From Girardinichthys multiradiatus (taxonomy: Eukaryota > Chordata > Actinopteri > Cyprinodontiformes > Goodeidae), in contig NC_061804.1 in the NCBI RefSeq assembly GCF_021462225.1, positions 12,530,740 through 12,594,739 on the forward strand: 64,000 nucleotides of DNA, read 5' to 3'. Shown piece by piece: positions 46,258 to 57,656 of the stretch; position 1 is the first letter of the stretch, and every line of letters starts with the position of its first letter. Position numbers and translations under genes: made by a program. The notes beneath the pieces are model-generated. The model saw only the letters and a list, made by a program, of their open reading frames with translations. It searched no databases and was not told where the DNA came from.

Positions 46258-46396
46258 TAGTTCCTCAGTATGCAGTCAAGTTCTGCACCAGCCTGGTAAT
46301 GAGCCATACATTTGATTCAGGTGTGTTGAAGCAGAGACACATCTAAAACTTGCAGAAAACCAACCCTTTGAGGACTGAAGTTGCCCACCTCTGAGA
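46258..46396. mobile_element. hAT-like MITE, right part
   Basis: Contains GATTCAGGTGTGTTGAAGCA, then GACACATCTAAAACTTGCAG and TTGAGGACTGAAGTTGCCCA, the inverse of the left part at 44918. The sequence across the Tc1 (GAATTAAATGGCTAAAGTA then GTTCCTCAGTATGCAGTCAA) reads as one continuous MITE. Confidence 0.7.
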
Positions 46397-46966
46397 TAAA
46401 GGAAGAAAATGGTAAAATAGGAGGTAGCAAACACTATACATGAGTATGTGAACCTGACTGAAACTGATGGAGCTCTAAAAGGTGACTTTGTATAGCCAAG
46501 CAATAAGGACTTACAGAAGAGCAGGAGACGAGCAGGAATCTGCCAGTGAACAAAGGAAGATTTAGGACTACCTGTTCAGAGACCAGTGATTACCAATGAA
46601 AAGCAGCTGAGTTGATTATGAGCTTTGTGTGACAAAGAGACAGGAAGTAAACCTAGAAGATAGTACACAGAAAAAAAACTATAACAGCATTACACAGCAA
46701 GTCGGGTCCACAAACCAAAGTTAGAGTCTAACTTTGTTGACTATAAATATAAATATATTTATTTTCCTGCTCCTGAGTCAGTTTGAATGTAAAGACAAAA
46801 TATTTCTAACTGATTGGCTTTACTGTTTGGCTGTAGAGAACAGCGCATCTGTTTCTCCAAAGTTAAATAAATGTGTGACTGGAGATCACAGTGTAGCTCC
46901 TCAACAGCTGCAATTCTCAACAAATCAATGCAGTTTCTCGTTAGCTATGATTGAGACAAGACATCA
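46397..46966. other. Non-coding stretch, no gene seen
   Basis: AT-rich unique sequence between the MITE and the next inverted-repeat element. A 110-residue plus frame at 46734 lacks domains. Confidence 0.4.
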
Positions 46967-48899
46967 GGGCCCGTATTCACAAAGAATCCTAAGTCTAAAA
47001 GTAGCTCCTGGTGATGTCATTCTAAGAAAAATCTTAAAATGTCTCGAATTCAAAGATTTTTCATAGAATTTTCTCTCGGTAAGATAAAATTTATTCACAA
47101 AGCATCTTAGGTCTTAAGAGAGCTCCTAATGTAAGGAAATGTTAAGAGTAGTGAGAAGGACTTTTAGTGAGCCTATGAGTGTCTTAAACAGGCCAGATGA
47201 CAGAAAGACAGAAAGAAAGGAGAGATATTCTCTGAACAATGAACAACAGTGAATTAATAAAATCGATCGTGCATGTATCCACCCCCTAAGCAGTTGAATA
47301 AATGAACACAAATTTCTATAACAATCATACAATTATTAATATAGAGATAAGATAAACCTTATCTTCTCCACTAGGAGAAAGTTGAATAGTTTAAGCAGCA
47401 GGACAGATTAAAGGGGCACCTCTAGCAGGGTATTATTAGGAAGGATAAATAAATAATAAACAATAATGAATAACCATGAATAAAAAGTGAACAAAACTGC
47501 AAAAATAATATAGTACAGAAATAAAGAATTTAAATATTTGCCTAGTGTAAAATGCTTTCAAAAAATAAATTCAGAAAAAAATGGAAAAATTCAAAAAATA
47601 TATATATACATAAATACAAACTGTAGACAACAGTACAATAATCTAAGCACTATAAGGAAGATATAGATGAGGTGATAATAAGTATTTAATGTATTGTACA
47701 TGATTATGTCAGCAGCCTAAGCCTATATGGTCGTCTCCAACGCTCCCCATCTGTGGAGAGGTTCTCTGGTGTTCTGCTTTCTCCTCTCTAGCTTCTGAAT
47801 GCAACAGGTACCAGCAGGTACCAGCAGGTACCAGAGCTGCTCACATTCCAGGCTGTTGCTGAAAGCAGAGGGAACGACACATTGATCTGCTGGGAATGCC
47901 TGTTTGTTCCCACCGTGATCCCAGGACCAAATCTACCTTTCAACTTTTCTCCTCCACCAGCAGGCTCTGCTAGTCTGTTTAGTTCGGTTTTTCTCCACCT
48001 CCATTTTGTTTTGGTGATTTTACCAAACTAAACCTCATTGTACAAGATCACTGTAAAATGCTGAATTTAAATCATTAAATTCAATTCAGTTTTATTTATA
48101 TAGCACCATTTCACAACACGTCTCAGGGAACTTTACAAAGTCAACTCAATCGAATCATAGAGATTTCAAGTCAGGTACATACATTTCAATTAATCTTAAC
48201 TGAAACAATGCAGTCAGATTCAGTTTATTATTCAAAGTGATTAAAAGGTTTTTCTGTCTAAGGAAACCCAGCAGATAGCATCCAGTCAGTGACTTGCAGC
48301 ATTCACTCCTCCCGGATGAGCATGTAGAGACAGTGGACAGTCACTGGCGTTGATTTTGCAGCAATCCCTCATACTGAGCATGCATGTAGCGACAGTGGAG
48401 AGGAAAAAACTCCCTTTTAACAGGAAGAAACCTCCAGCAGAACCAGGCTCAGAGTGAGCGGCCAAAGCAGCTAAGCAGATGAGCTCTGAGCCAGTTTCTG
48501 ATGAATAATGATAAGTATGTAAATAGGATTCAAACAAGTTGATGCTGTGTGACAATTTAATTTTGCTAAATCATGATCATGATTTACACATTTCTGAATC
48601 CAGTCTGAAGTCTATCATTGATTAATTTCACTCCACTTATTACTGGGAGCGCATTGTTTTTGTTTATTTTTTAATTGTTTTTTCACAACAACCAATCAGA
48701 ACTCTTAGAAGACAGCATCACACCTAGCAACGGGGTCAACCACTCCTCACTGAGATAGTAATTTCTGTCGTCTCCTCGCTTAGAGTCGCTCTCAGCAGAG
48801 AACTGAATCACTCTTAAGCCAGGAGTCCCTTCCAATAATTTTTAGGTTAAGATAGGCGCTCTCTGAGTGGGGTCAGAGAATCTTTGTGAATACGGACCC
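46967..48899. mobile_element. Terminal-inverted-repeat DNA element, possibly Harbinger-like
   Basis: The left end GGGCCCGTATTCACAAAGAA is matched by an inverted right end, which in reverse reads GGGTCCGTATTCACAAAGAT. A second, direct copy of the left-end motif (TTATTCACAAAGCATCTTAG, then AGAGCTCCTAATG) lies near 47090-47130. No transposase was recognised, and no target duplication is clear (CA on the left, AG on the right). Such TATTCACAAAG ends are common in fish nonautonomous elements. The superfamily is uncertain. A different repeat is embedded at 48064-48480. Confidence 0.6.
48064..48480 (-). repeat. Fish interspersed repeat with TTTATTTATATAGC end
   Basis: Starts AATTCAGTTTTATTTATATA and contains GACTTGCAGCATTCACTCCT, ACTGAGCATGCATGTAGCGA and AAGAAACCTCCAGCAGAACC. 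This is a repeat often found in fish introns, and its end looks like the inverse of a retroposon tail. A related shorter piece lies at 55893-55990. It sits inside the element at 46967-48899. Confidence 0.6.
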
Positions 48900-48914
48900 A
48901 GAAATCCATTCATG

Positions 48915-49405
48915 GCACTTTAATTTGTTCACATTTTGTCACATTGTAACCATGAACTGCTGTGTGTTTCATTGGGACTTTATGTTTTAAACAAATCTGA
49001 AACATGTGGTCTGCATTTGTACTCAGCCCCTTTATAGGAAGAACCACTTTCCGGTCCAATTACAGCTGCAACACATTTGGGGTATGTCTCTAGCTCAGTC
49101 AGACTGGAAAGAGAGAAAGGGAAATTTCAGATCTTATCTAAGATACTCCACTAGATTTAGGTAAGGGCTTTGACTAGGCCGCCCTAACACACAGATATAG
49201 TTTGATCTAAACCATTTTACTGTACCTCTGGCTCTATGTGTATTCAGTTTGAAGTCTTTTTCATGCAGGAGTGCTCTGAATTTAGCTCCATCCATCTATG
49301 TATAAAATATTCCCTGTCCCTGATGAAGCAAAGCCTCCCCACAGCATGATGCTGCCACCATCATGGTTCATGGCTTCCTTGGTCTTCATGATGTTGTTTG
49401 TTTGC
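48915..49405 (-). mobile_element. Internally deleted Tc1 copy
   Basis: On the minus strand the start MKTKE (near 49390) is followed almost at once by the HDGGSIMLWGGFASS-type catalytic-domain block. Most of the N-terminal and first catalytic region is therefore deleted. Later decayed blocks include KWFRSNYICVLGRPSQSPYL (the third catalytic block) and CSCNWTGKWFFL. The terminal repeat contains TTGTAACCATGAACTGCTGT. Stops are frequent. Confidence 0.7.
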
Positions 49406-49409
49406 TAAT

Positions 49410-49450
49410 GTTCTCTAACAAATCTCTTTGTTAGAAATTTGTTAGAGAAC
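49410..49450. repeat. Perfect inverted repeat (14-bp arms)
   Basis: Arms GTTCTCTAACAAAT and ATTTGTTAGAGAAC are separated by 13 nt. It lies just outside the coding start of the deleted Tc1 copy, and the word GTTAGAGAAC belongs to the Tc1 5' leader. Confidence 0.85.
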
Positions 49451-49466
49451 AAATCTCTAACAACAT

Positions 49467-49508
49467 GTTGTGCATGTTTGTATTTACAGAAATACAAACA
49501 TGCACAAC
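49467..49508. repeat. Perfect hairpin (19-bp arms, 4-nt loop)
   Basis: Arms GTTGTGCATGTTTGTATTT and AAATACAAACATGCACAAC flank the loop ACAG. It follows the first inverted repeat within 20 bp. No gene or known transposon end matches it. Confidence 0.9.
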
Positions 49509-49509
49509 A

Positions 49510-51770
49510 CTTTTATAATATTTATATGTAAATTAACTACTTTGGGTTGGTCTATGTCATAAAACTGAAATAAAATTACTGAACAGATCAAGTCAGTCTT
49601 CCATCCTCTTCATTCTATTAGAGGAAAGCTGACAATGTCTGCTTTGTCAATTGCTTTTTATTTCAAGTTGCACTCAACAGATTAAAGACTGCTTCATTTA
49701 AGCCTTTTACTTATTTCATGAATGAATCTTATCTACTTGGTGCATTCTGGTAAATTCATATTTGTAAGGTGCATCGGGATGCGCAGCTGCATAAAAACAG
49801 CAAAAAAGATGCTGAAACTGGTAGTAAAACTAAATAAACACAAATTAAGCTTGAACTTCAAAACTGACATAATGAAAAACATGTTAAAGTTCAGATAAGA
49901 ATGTCTGAAGTTTTTAATAAGCAGACACGTGCAAGCAATCAGATAAATACTACATTAACCAGAATACTGAACCCTTTTACATTAGAAAGTATTATGATTA
50001 GTTGTTTTCTCAGGAAATGTAATTGATTTTAGCAATCATGTTAAGGTATAATGTCAGATAAACTTGCCAAAAATAGAATCAGTTCACCTGATTTGGTGCA
50101 TTTCTTAAACTACAACTTTAATTAGATATTTACCCTCGTTGACCTTTTCCTTTTTTTGTTTACAATGACAGAAAAACCTCTGAAAGCACAAATTTACGGA
50201 ATTCTGTTTCCTGGACAAAATTGAACGTACTGCAATAAAACATCTGCTTTCGGGTGCAATCTAATCAGTCGACATGTTCCATTTTATAAAAGGAAGGCAT
50301 AAAAATCATGAGTGAAATGAAAACTATTTCATTGCATAGCCCTAACACTGACATAGTTAATAAAATCAGAGAAAAGTGATACTCATGTATCTAAATTTAT
50401 GTAATTTTAGAGCAGAAAAGAGAAAACAAACAAAGGGCCAACATGCCAGAAGCCATAAAACATGTTATATAGTGCAAAAAAACCCAAATTTACATTTCAA
50501 TACCTCAGCAAATAAGTGTTGAACACTTGAAACAGAGTCTAAAGCTGCCTACTTCCTTTAGCTGCATTATACAGAGTAAATTAATGAGCTCATTAGCAAA
50601 GTTTAAACAATACATTAATAACAGTTCTGTATCTGCAGGCTACAAAAAAGGTGTTTCTTTTGTTTATAAAGAGAAAAGTAGAGCATGACCCAAGGAAAAG
50701 CTCATACAATGTGATGCATGAGGTATTTCAAAGTCATGCAGAGAACTACTGAGGCTTTTATGGGGGCAAAAAAGCACTCAGATTAAAATATTCCCACAAA
50801 GGGAAGGTGCTACTATGATTACATATATAGTGTAAAACATAATTCTATGGCTAAGCAAATTTTCAGTAAATAACAGCCTGACTTGCTGAGGCGACCCCTG
50901 AACAAGGAAGCAGCCTGAAAGGCTCCTCCTCCATCACACTCAGCAAACGCAAATCTTATAGTAACAGTGTTAGATTATCAGCAACGTGAGAAAAATAGAT
51001 CAAAAACTGTATGTGGACAAAATAAAAAACATGCAAAAAAGAGTATCTTGAATAAATTAAAAGAACAAAAACTCAAAGTGGGAACAAGATTTACTTACGA
51101 TAAGAACATTAACAATAATTATTAAAATAGAGGGAAAAAATGACGGAATAATTATTTTGCAAAAGAACGTGTTATATAAAAACGTTCATGTATGTTGAAA
51201 ATGCTTAAGTGACGTATGCAACAGGCTTTAATAGGTCACATCAGCCATAATGGACGACCGCCGTTTTAGGGCTTTTTAGAAGGTCCTAGTGTGTTCGTTG
51301 CTTTTAAGGGCTCTGAAGTGGTGATTTGTTGATATACAAAATAAAGATATACAAAATAAAAACCTAAAAGTTTTTTCTAAATGTGAAAAAATATTTAAAT
51401 GCATGAATGCAAGGTTCAGAAGTAATCTGAGCTTTGATCTTTTTATATAGCAGTTCCAATAATTATTGCTTTTCTGTTTATATAAACATATTACTGCAAT
51501 AACATAAATGTGTATCAGCTAAAACTGTAGGTCCTTTGAGCTGTATGCAGCAGTGTGGAATAACAGAAGAAAATATGGAGGTTTTTCAGTAAACATGCTT
51601 ACTGGAAGGAGTCCCTGGAGCAGACCCAGAATACAGTGAGGGGAGTTTATATCCCTTCTGTCTTGGGAATGCCCTGGGATTCCCTTGAATAGGATGTAGT
51701 GTGTCAATGGATAGAGGGAGGTTTACCCCCCAGATCTGTTGCTACCATGACTAGATCTCAGATAAGTGGA
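49510..51770. other. Non-coding stretch, no gene seen
   Basis: Very AT-rich unique DNA with no recognised repeat or exon. Confidence 0.5.
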
Positions 51771-51771
51771 T

Positions 51772-52010
51772 ATAATAATAATCTTTATTGGTCATTGCAC
51801 ATGTACATTACAACGAAATTTGTCTTCTGCATTTAACCCATCCCTTACAGGGAGCAGTGGGCTGCCATTGTGCGGCGCCCGGGGAGCATTGTGGGGCTAA
51901 GGGTCTTGCTCAGGGACCCAGAGTGGTAATCTGAGGGATACGAACCTGGCCCCTTGTGTCCCCTCTGGAACACAAACCTCCTGATCTAACCACTAGGCCA
52001 CCACTCCCCG
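51772..52010 (-). repeat. tRNA-derived SINE (antisense)
   Basis: On the minus strand it begins GGGGAGTGGTGGCCTAGTGG, whose TGGCCTAGTGG fits the RNA polymerase III A box. A B box close to consensus follows (GGTTCGTATCC), then a body ending near GACCAATAAAGATTATTATT. It is a different family from the SINE at 56218 and 60795. Confidence 0.75.
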
Positions 52011-54080
52011 ATATATGGATATATGGATATATTTATGGATGGATGGATGGATTGATGATTGAGATTCTATTATTGCTTCTTGTTCTGTTCTTTCTAGAGT
52101 AACACCGCAATTTAATATTAGCCGATTAATTTGCTTGACTGTAGGATTGTTTGCTAGCCTGCACTTTGCTGTTTGAAAGACCTGATGCTCTAGCCTCTTA
52201 GCATCCTCATTCTACTTTCAAAAAAGCCTTGGGAGCCGCTGTGACCCATGACCCATGTACCTTAGACCTCGACGCAGGCTGTCACGGGTACAAGTCCTGG
52301 TCCGTCGACATTTACTGCATGTTTTCTCCAGCCTCACCTCTCCACCACCTGCTGCTGCCGCTGCTGGTCAAGCTAAGTGAAAAAAATGACCCAAAACCTT
52401 TCCCTCTCTTGCTAGACAAATTGGACTGTTTGGAAATCTTCCCTGTGTGGAAACATATGGATACTTACAGTGTAGAAACTAAAAAGGAGCGTGACCCACC
52501 ATTTGTTATTAATCATTTATTAAATTATATTAATTAAAGAATGTTAGCAAGCTACAATGCATGTAAGTTGAGAAGCACTCAGTTTTAGCATGTTTTTTAC
52601 CAGCAGTGGGAATAATAATTATCTGTTTTAGAATGAAAACTATTAAATCATAAATATATGTTTTTCTTTAAAACTCCTGTGCATATACAAAGATACAGTG
52701 AAAGACCATAACCACTGTAAGGAATGACAGCATCCAGGCTTGTGACCTCTTGAACCTGTTTAAAGTAGAGGTTAAAACTACACATCAAATTGGCATAAGA
52801 AACTTCAGTTAAAAGGTAGTAAAATAAAATGTACCTTTCAGTGTAGTGAGCCTAAACATAGATCCAAATCAACAAGATAAGCTCTCACCAGGATGAGCTC
52901 AAGCCCTTGGAATGATCCACCTTCACAATAAGCCAGGATACTGAGTACAAGGGACAAGCTTTCAAATATGTGCATACTGAATGTAAGAGCAACACATCTG
53001 AAAGGGCCAAAAACAAGGTTTCAGTTTAGAGGTGTTGCACATTATTGAACCACAAAGTTTAAGATTTCAGTCACCACTCTGCTAAGGTGTAACTAGTTCA
53101 ACAGTAGGTTGGTCTGGTGTTTGTTCCAACAGACTGGTATGCTTTAGTTCAACTTAATCCAACTTAATAGCTTTTTGTAATCTAGTTTAGATTATCTAAA
53201 TCTATTGGAAGTACTTTATTTTCAATTACTCAGCTGTTCTACAAAGATTAAACCTGTGTTGCATAAAACCAAGAACAGGGATGATGACAGAAGGAAAAAT
53301 GTCCCAACTCACGCCATGAAACGAAACTACAATCTGTGGAATATGTCTCTGTGGCAAACTAAACTAAACGGAAACCTAACAAACACACTGCATCACATTA
53401 TGACTCCTCTTGGTTCTGACAGCCACCCCCCCGCATTCATCTAAAATATATCTGTACATTTCTGTGCACAGCTTTGAGTCAGCCAGAGCCATTTACAATG
53501 AGAAGGTTGCACAATGCATGCTGGGAAAGCCTATTATCTGGAGAGCTAATTAATTGGCTATGACTCCGCAGAGAGCACCATGTCTGTCTGAACGCTTAAA
53601 GGCGGACCAGTCTCTTAAATGTGCAACAGATCACGCGTAAAAAAAATGGTACACGATGATGTAGGGTTGCAAGTGGGAAAGAAAACCATGAGTCAGTCTC
53701 CACAACACAGACACATGCTAATAAAGTAGGATAAAATTTGTAACTTACACCAAGCATGTGTGTTGGAGGAGAAGGTTAGGTGAGAGCAGCTGGTACCGCT
53801 CAAAGACTAATAGCTTCTACTTGATACATGACTGTTTCAGGGTGTTTTCTCCCTGCCAGCCAGTTTATAACAGCTCATTCGCACTTGGTAACATTTCTTG
53901 CTTTTAGTTTTGGGAATTCAAGCAGGTGGAAGATCAAGAAAAAGAAAATGCATCTGAAATGTTCCCCTTAATCAAAGTTACCCGCAGTGGCGGTAATATA
54001 ATCTGTAGAAAAACAACACAAACAACTAGACTCCCCTACTGCTATAACGTCCAGAGACGCTGGTGTTGATGGATGTCTTG
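52011..54080. other. Non-coding stretch, possible conserved block at 53470-53600
   Basis: A short GGAT/GATATATG-rich patch follows the SINE. The 102-residue frame at 52229-52537 shows no domain. At 53470-53600 a repeat-free block holds GAGCTAATTAATTGGCTATG, a homeodomain-type word; function is speculative. Confidence 0.4.
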
Positions 54081-54110
54081 GGATGGATGGATGGATGGAT
54101 GGATGGATGG
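54081..54110. repeat. (GGAT)n microsatellite
   Basis: About seven GGAT units directly against the left end of a truncated Tc1 copy. Confidence 0.9.
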
Positions 54111-54655
54111 ACTGTGCAAACGTTTTACACAGGTGTGAAAAACTGCTGTAAACAAAGAATGCTTTCAGAAATATAAATGATAATTGTTTATTTTTATTAA
54201 CTAACAAAATACTAAGTGAGCAAACCCAAACATACAGCCAAAGTCATTAAGAACTATCTTCAGTGTAAAGAAGAACAAGTATTACTGGAAGTGATGGTAT
54301 GGCCCCACAAAGCCCTGACACATGGAGTGTGTCTAGGATTACATGAAGAGACAGAAGGATGTGAGAAAGCCTACATCTACAGAAGATCTGTGGTTAGTTC
54401 TCCAAGATGTTTGGAACAACCTACCAGCCGGGTTCCTTCAAAAACTGTGTCCAAGTGTACCTAGAAGAATTGATGCTGTTTTGAAGGCAATGAGTGGTCA
54501 CACCAAATATTGATTTAAATTTCTTTTTTGTTCATTCACTGCATTTTGTTGATTGAAGAAAAAAAAATGATTACCACTTCCATTTTTGAAAGCATTCTTT
54601 GTTTACAGCATTTTTTTCACACCTGCCTAAAACTTTTGTGCAGTACAGTACATAT
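54107..54655 (+). mobile_element. Tc1 copy with N-terminal deletion
   Basis: Inverted ends of about 80 bp share CAGGTGTGAAAAACTGCTGT and AAACAAAGAATGCTTTC. Inside, 54216-54320 encodes PKHTAKVIKNYLQCKEEQ and EVMVWPHKA. Other frames give EDLWLVLQDVWNNLP-like and SVPRRIDAVLKAMSGHTKY-like text. The part before the second catalytic aspartate, and that aspartate itself, are missing. The copy is inactive. Confidence 0.75.
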
Positions 54656-55892
54656 TAAGGTTTTTACCAAATTAATAATATGTGATGTTTTGTTTTAAAG
54701 GCACGTACAACAGAATATATCCATAAGTGCTTCCAAATATTCAAAAAACATTATAAAATCCTTCAAAGTATTTATTCAAGATGTATCTCACCAAGTTCCC
54801 ATTAATCTTTTAATGACAGCAGGAATAGACAAAATCCATGCTAAAATGAATTAACAGAAATATTTGTTCAAACATGTGGAGTTTTCAGTTTGACCCCACT
54901 CTAAATAAAACGTCAGGAGGCTTCCTGGAGTTTTTCTATGTCCACAAGCTTCCAGATCCTTCTGACTTGCTGCACCCCCATTTGTCGCTCCGTCCATCCG
55001 TCTGTCCGACTGTAAGCTCGCCATCTGTCTCTCTCTCTCTCTTTCTGTCCGACTACTTGATTCTTTGCCTCGCTGTCCTGCCTGCCCATTTGCCTGCCAT
55101 CTGTTTGTCTGTCTGCAAGTATGTCACTCCCCTGCTTGGCTACTTGTTTGTCTGTCCTCTCCCTCAGACAGCCCTGAAGATGATGGTGCAGAGACAACGA
55201 AGTAAAGCAGTGTCTACTTTAGCACTTTGCACCACTTAAAGAGAGCACAACAACAGCTCCCATGATGGCAATCTATTATTAAGTGACAATACCTGCAGAA
55301 ACCCAGTGAAAACTGCATACATACTCCTCTCTTGACACATGTAAGCAGTCTAGCTGTTAGGAAAAGGTAACAGCTCCACTAACTATAACCTACAATTTAG
55401 AAACCTGAGATAGATACTGGAATACACACAAAATTATATGTTTGTTATTACTTATAAAATTGAACCAGCAGGTAATTAAGGTGTAATGACACAAACATGG
55501 AAATCTCCAGCAGGCCAACTCTGATGGCGCTCCTTCAGAAGCCAGATGTCAGTCAGTTTGATAAAAAATGCTTGCATATAAATTGCTTCATAACAGGCCA
55601 TCTCTCTAAGGGTGTGTTGTGTGTATCTGTGTATGTGTACATCAGGGTTTGCATGTCCACGGAGGAGGTATGTGTGAGGTTTTGTGGTCTGAGAGAGAAG
55701 AGACAGACCTGCCTTACTGGGAAGCCAAGAAAATGTTTGGAGACCAATCAAACCAGAAAAGTGGAAAAAAAATTTTTTGCTTTTCATTGTTTGGCTCTCT
55801 TGTTTTGACGATACAACTTAAATCAATTGTGTCTTCAAATTTAGATTTGGAATAACACATACAGACTCTTGATTTTTGAGAATATTTACTAA
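54656..55892. other. Non-coding stretch, no gene seen
   Basis: The pyrimidine-rich tract at 54960-55160 (TCTGTCTG/TCCGTCCA words) yields low-complexity frames of up to 121 residues. No exon was recognised. Confidence 0.45.
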
Positions 55893-55990
55893 TTCAATTT
55901 CAATTCAGTTTATTTATTTTCACAACACATGTCGTCTTAAGGCACTTTACAAAGTCGATTCAATCGAACACAGAAGGTAGAACTGTGTGC
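55893..55990 (-). repeat. Fragment of the TTTATTT-end fish repeat
   Basis: TTCAATTCAGTTTATTTATT, ACAACACATGTCGTCTTAAG and CACTTTACAAAGTCGATTCA resemble the start of the repeat at 48064-48480. Confidence 0.55.
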
Positions 55991-56017
55991 TGTAGCCGAA
56001 CAGTTTACAGTGAAAAT

Positions 56018-56103
56018 CAAAATCACTTGGACAAGATCCATGCCATATGCAAGCTGTGTGAAACTGAAAGGAAATCTTCTGAAACACAGGAAACAATAGT
56101 GTA
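56018..56103 (+). repeat. Dispersed repeat unit, copy 2
   Basis: ATCACTTGGACAAGATCCAT then GCCATATGCAAGCTGTGTGA matches 517-600 closely in the same orientation. The frame is not open here. Confidence 0.6.
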
Positions 56104-56217
56104 AGTAAAACAACACTATAAATTAAAAAGTAATTACAAAGTTCATTCCAACTGCTGTTTTACAGCAAAGGATTTGCATACACTGAGAGTTGATGTACAA
56201 ATACAAGCTAAAATGAA

Positions 56218-56450
56218 GGCAACCGTGGCTCAGTGGATTGAGCAGTCTTCATACAATTAGAAGACTGGGTTTATTTCCAGTTTCCTGCTGTCACAGTGTG
56301 CCCCTGGGCAAGGCACTTGACCCCATGTTGCCTACCGATCTGCGTGTCAGTGTATGAATGTGTGCGATGTGTTGATTGGGTGAATGTGGCTTTAGTGTAA
56401 AGCGCTTTGGGTGGTCGGTATAACTATATAAATTCAGCCCATCTACCATT
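56218..56450 (+). repeat. tRNA-derived SINE
   Basis: Starts GGCAACCGTGGCTCAGTGGA with a perfect A box (TGGCTCAGTGG) and a weak B box (GGTTTATTTCC). The body includes GTGCCCCTGGGCAAGGCACT and CCTACCGATCTGCGTGTCAG. The tail AAATTCAGCCCATCTACCAT resembles the 3' end of a partner LINE. Related to the copies at 60795 and 44787. Confidence 0.85.
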
Positions 56451-56554
56451 CTCTAAAGAATACACACATGGACTGCTGTTAGTAATACTAACTGTACTAA
56501 ATGTGCTTATTGGGAATATAGGACACTAAAGAGAGAGACAACAAACCTACAAGA

Positions 56555-56870
56555 CCTTTGGAAAAACTTTCTTTCGATTTCCGTTTCAAACCAAAGAGCT
56601 GTTTGAACATAATATGCAACTCGTCATTTATCAAAATCAAACACGTCATAGCATCACAAACAACTTAACCATGAAGCACGGAGGTGGAGGGTTGATAGTA
56701 TAAAGAAGTATGCTACCGCCAGACACAGAAAGAAGAGTAAATAAGCAAATTTTAGAAAAACCTAAAGAACTGAAGCAACGTTGTACAAAACATTTTCTCC
56801 ACAATGATACAGACAAAAAAGGTACAGGAAGTGATTACTTCAAGAATCCTGATATTGACAGAAGTCCCCA
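56555..56870 (+). mobile_element. Tc1-like transposon fossil
   Basis: Contains CCATGAAGCACGGAGGTGGA then GGGTTGATAGTAT (the KHGGGGLM-type block), followed by AGAACTGAAGCAACGTTGTA and CATTTTCTCCACAATGATAC from the C-terminal part of the same Tc1 group. About 400 bp between the two blocks are deleted. Terminal repeats were not seen. Confidence 0.65.
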
Positions 56871-57600
56871 ACAGCTCTGGATGCTGGATATCGGTAAATT
56901 GACTTAATTTCTCCAATATTATTTTTGTAGTTTAGCTTATATTATATTTATATTTGCTTAATAAATACTGACACTATATATTATGTGAAGTCGTGTGGTT
57001 CATCTAAGGTCATCTTATTTTAAAACCTGGGTGTAACCTAATTATTTTTATTATGTCCAGAGATATTAACCTTATTAAGTAATGAACAGCAATCAGTGAG
57101 TAAATCCTGGTTCCCTCGTTGTGGTGTGCCTATGTGATGTGACAACAGCAAATAACTAGAGATTTTAACAATCCAAGCCCCTGAAGCCCATTAGCCGGAA
57201 GGTTTTAAATGTTTCCCTCATCAAAACACCTTGTTTAATGATTGATCCATCATTAATATGCTTCTAATTTACAGTAAAACCTGCAGAGCAGTTTGTCCCA
57301 AGGACCAGGATTCCTGAAAGACTAAAGTAATGCAAAACAAAGACTGATCTCTTTTGACTCTGCCCAACCTACCTCCAGTTTTAGGAAGCACAAAAATACA
57401 GGACTAATAAAGATATCAAGTAAGATTAAGCCAGAAAGACAAAAGATGAAAAGAAATAGAAGGAGGGAAATATGGACGAAACAAAAACGGGCCAACTGCT
57501 TTGAATGAGCGGGAAGTATCAAAATGTGAGGGTGGGTGTGTGTGAAAATGTGTGATGTTGGGTATCATGTATATACCTCAACATCAAATGCAAGTCCCCA

Positions 57601-57656
<56 letters not shown>

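Noticed and set aside
54874..55239. 121-residue frame with repeated SVCPTVS-like text
   Set aside because: It arises from a TCTG/TCCG-rich simple tract, not from a gene.
56218..56320. tRNA gene suggested by A and B boxes
   Set aside because: The sequence continues into a SINE body and tail, the B box is mutated, and no cloverleaf was evident.
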